A DNA stretch of 64,000 bases from Siphonobacter sp. SORGH_AS_0500 (GTDB taxonomy: Bacteria; Bacteroidota; Bacteroidia; Cytophagales; Spirosomataceae), in the NCBI RefSeq assembly GCF_002838835.1, contig NZ_NHPP01000001.1, positions 248,001 to 312,000 of the forward strand. Reading direction: 5' to 3'. Positions 63,972-64,000 of this stretch are shown in pieces. The notes beneath the pieces are model-generated. The model had not been told where the DNA came from. It was given only the letters and a program-made list of their open reading frames with translations, and did not search any database. Position 1 is the first letter of the stretch. The number at the start of each line of letters is the position of its first letter. The position numbers and the translations under genes are program-made.

Positions 63972-64000
63972 ATGTCTGTCCTGCTATCTATTGTAATGCC
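63972..64000 (+). CDS. Start of a probable GT2 glycosyltransferase (runs off the window)
   Basis: Only nine full codons are present: MSVLLSIVM, and the next bases fit Pro. The S-I-V-M-P pattern is the usual first strand of family 2 glycosyltransferases. It continues the glycan locus. Identity is tentative. Confidence 0.4.

Overview
The window comes from a Bacteroidota genome, most likely order Cytophagales (Spirosomataceae/Cytophagaceae-like). The signs are the Bacteroidota promoter -7 box TAnnTTTG upstream of many genes, the lack of Shine-Dalgarno sequences, and family content typical of the phylum: a GLPGLI protein beside an OMP_b-brl_3 barrel, a TonB-dependent receptor with a CarboxypepD_reg domain, DUF4494, DUF2452, FAS1 proteins and an OmpA/PD40 protein. 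This is ordinary chromosome; I see no phage, plasmid, transposase, CRISPR array, tRNA or rRNA gene.

Layout. 1-2763 (-): polysaccharide O-acetylation-type group (two SGNH hydrolases and the start of an MBOAT). 2854-9320: folD, a DUF2452 gene, menB, a lipoprotein, an EVE protein and an rRNA-methyltransferase-like gene. 9384-11537: two-component system. 11905-15867: small membrane protein, HDAC-like deacetylase and three FAS1 genes around a DUF4494 gene. 15929-24970 (mainly -): GNAT, dnaK, DUF937, nuclease-A inhibitor (+), the thrS-infC-rpmI-rplT translation cluster and a TPR lipoprotein. 25165-35034: outer-membrane barrel, GLPGLI protein, second two-component system, M14 peptidase and alpha/beta hydrolase. 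35035-35819: a 785-bp gene-free repeat mosaic. 35820-40411: dapA, ligA, rpe and neighbours. 41197-49595: DoxX, a TonB receptor with a His-rich partner, an MFS exporter, cardiolipin synthase and a YdjM-like protein. 50091-53634 (-): tandem M14 genes, one apparently catalytically dead. 53940-64000 (+): OmpA/PD40 protein, then a glycoconjugate locus (GT39-like enzyme, split transketolase, epimerase-GT2 fusion, polytopic membrane protein, start of another glycosyltransferase).

Two features cut across the window. First, eight genes, including the essential rplT, each need exactly one inserted base to restore a normal reading frame. All eight are apparent deletions, and several fall in short homopolymers, so consensus sequencing error is more likely than gene decay; these genes are annotated across the break. 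Second, the spacers are rich in hairpin repeats of at least three families: (i) long intercistronic stem-loops built from GTTTAG/GAGTTTT/GTTGTC-like words, usually ending just before the next start codon; (ii) paired GGCTGGTG.CACCAGCC and GGTTGGTG.CACCAACC hairpins whose tetraloops tend to be complementary; (iii) GATGCCAGC.GCTGGCATC hairpins with T-run or A-run loops, arrayed at 35.1-35.8 kb. I know of no function for them.

Most likely functional themes: cell-envelope glycan synthesis and modification at both ends, core translation and replication genes in the middle, and outer-membrane import or sensing modules between them.
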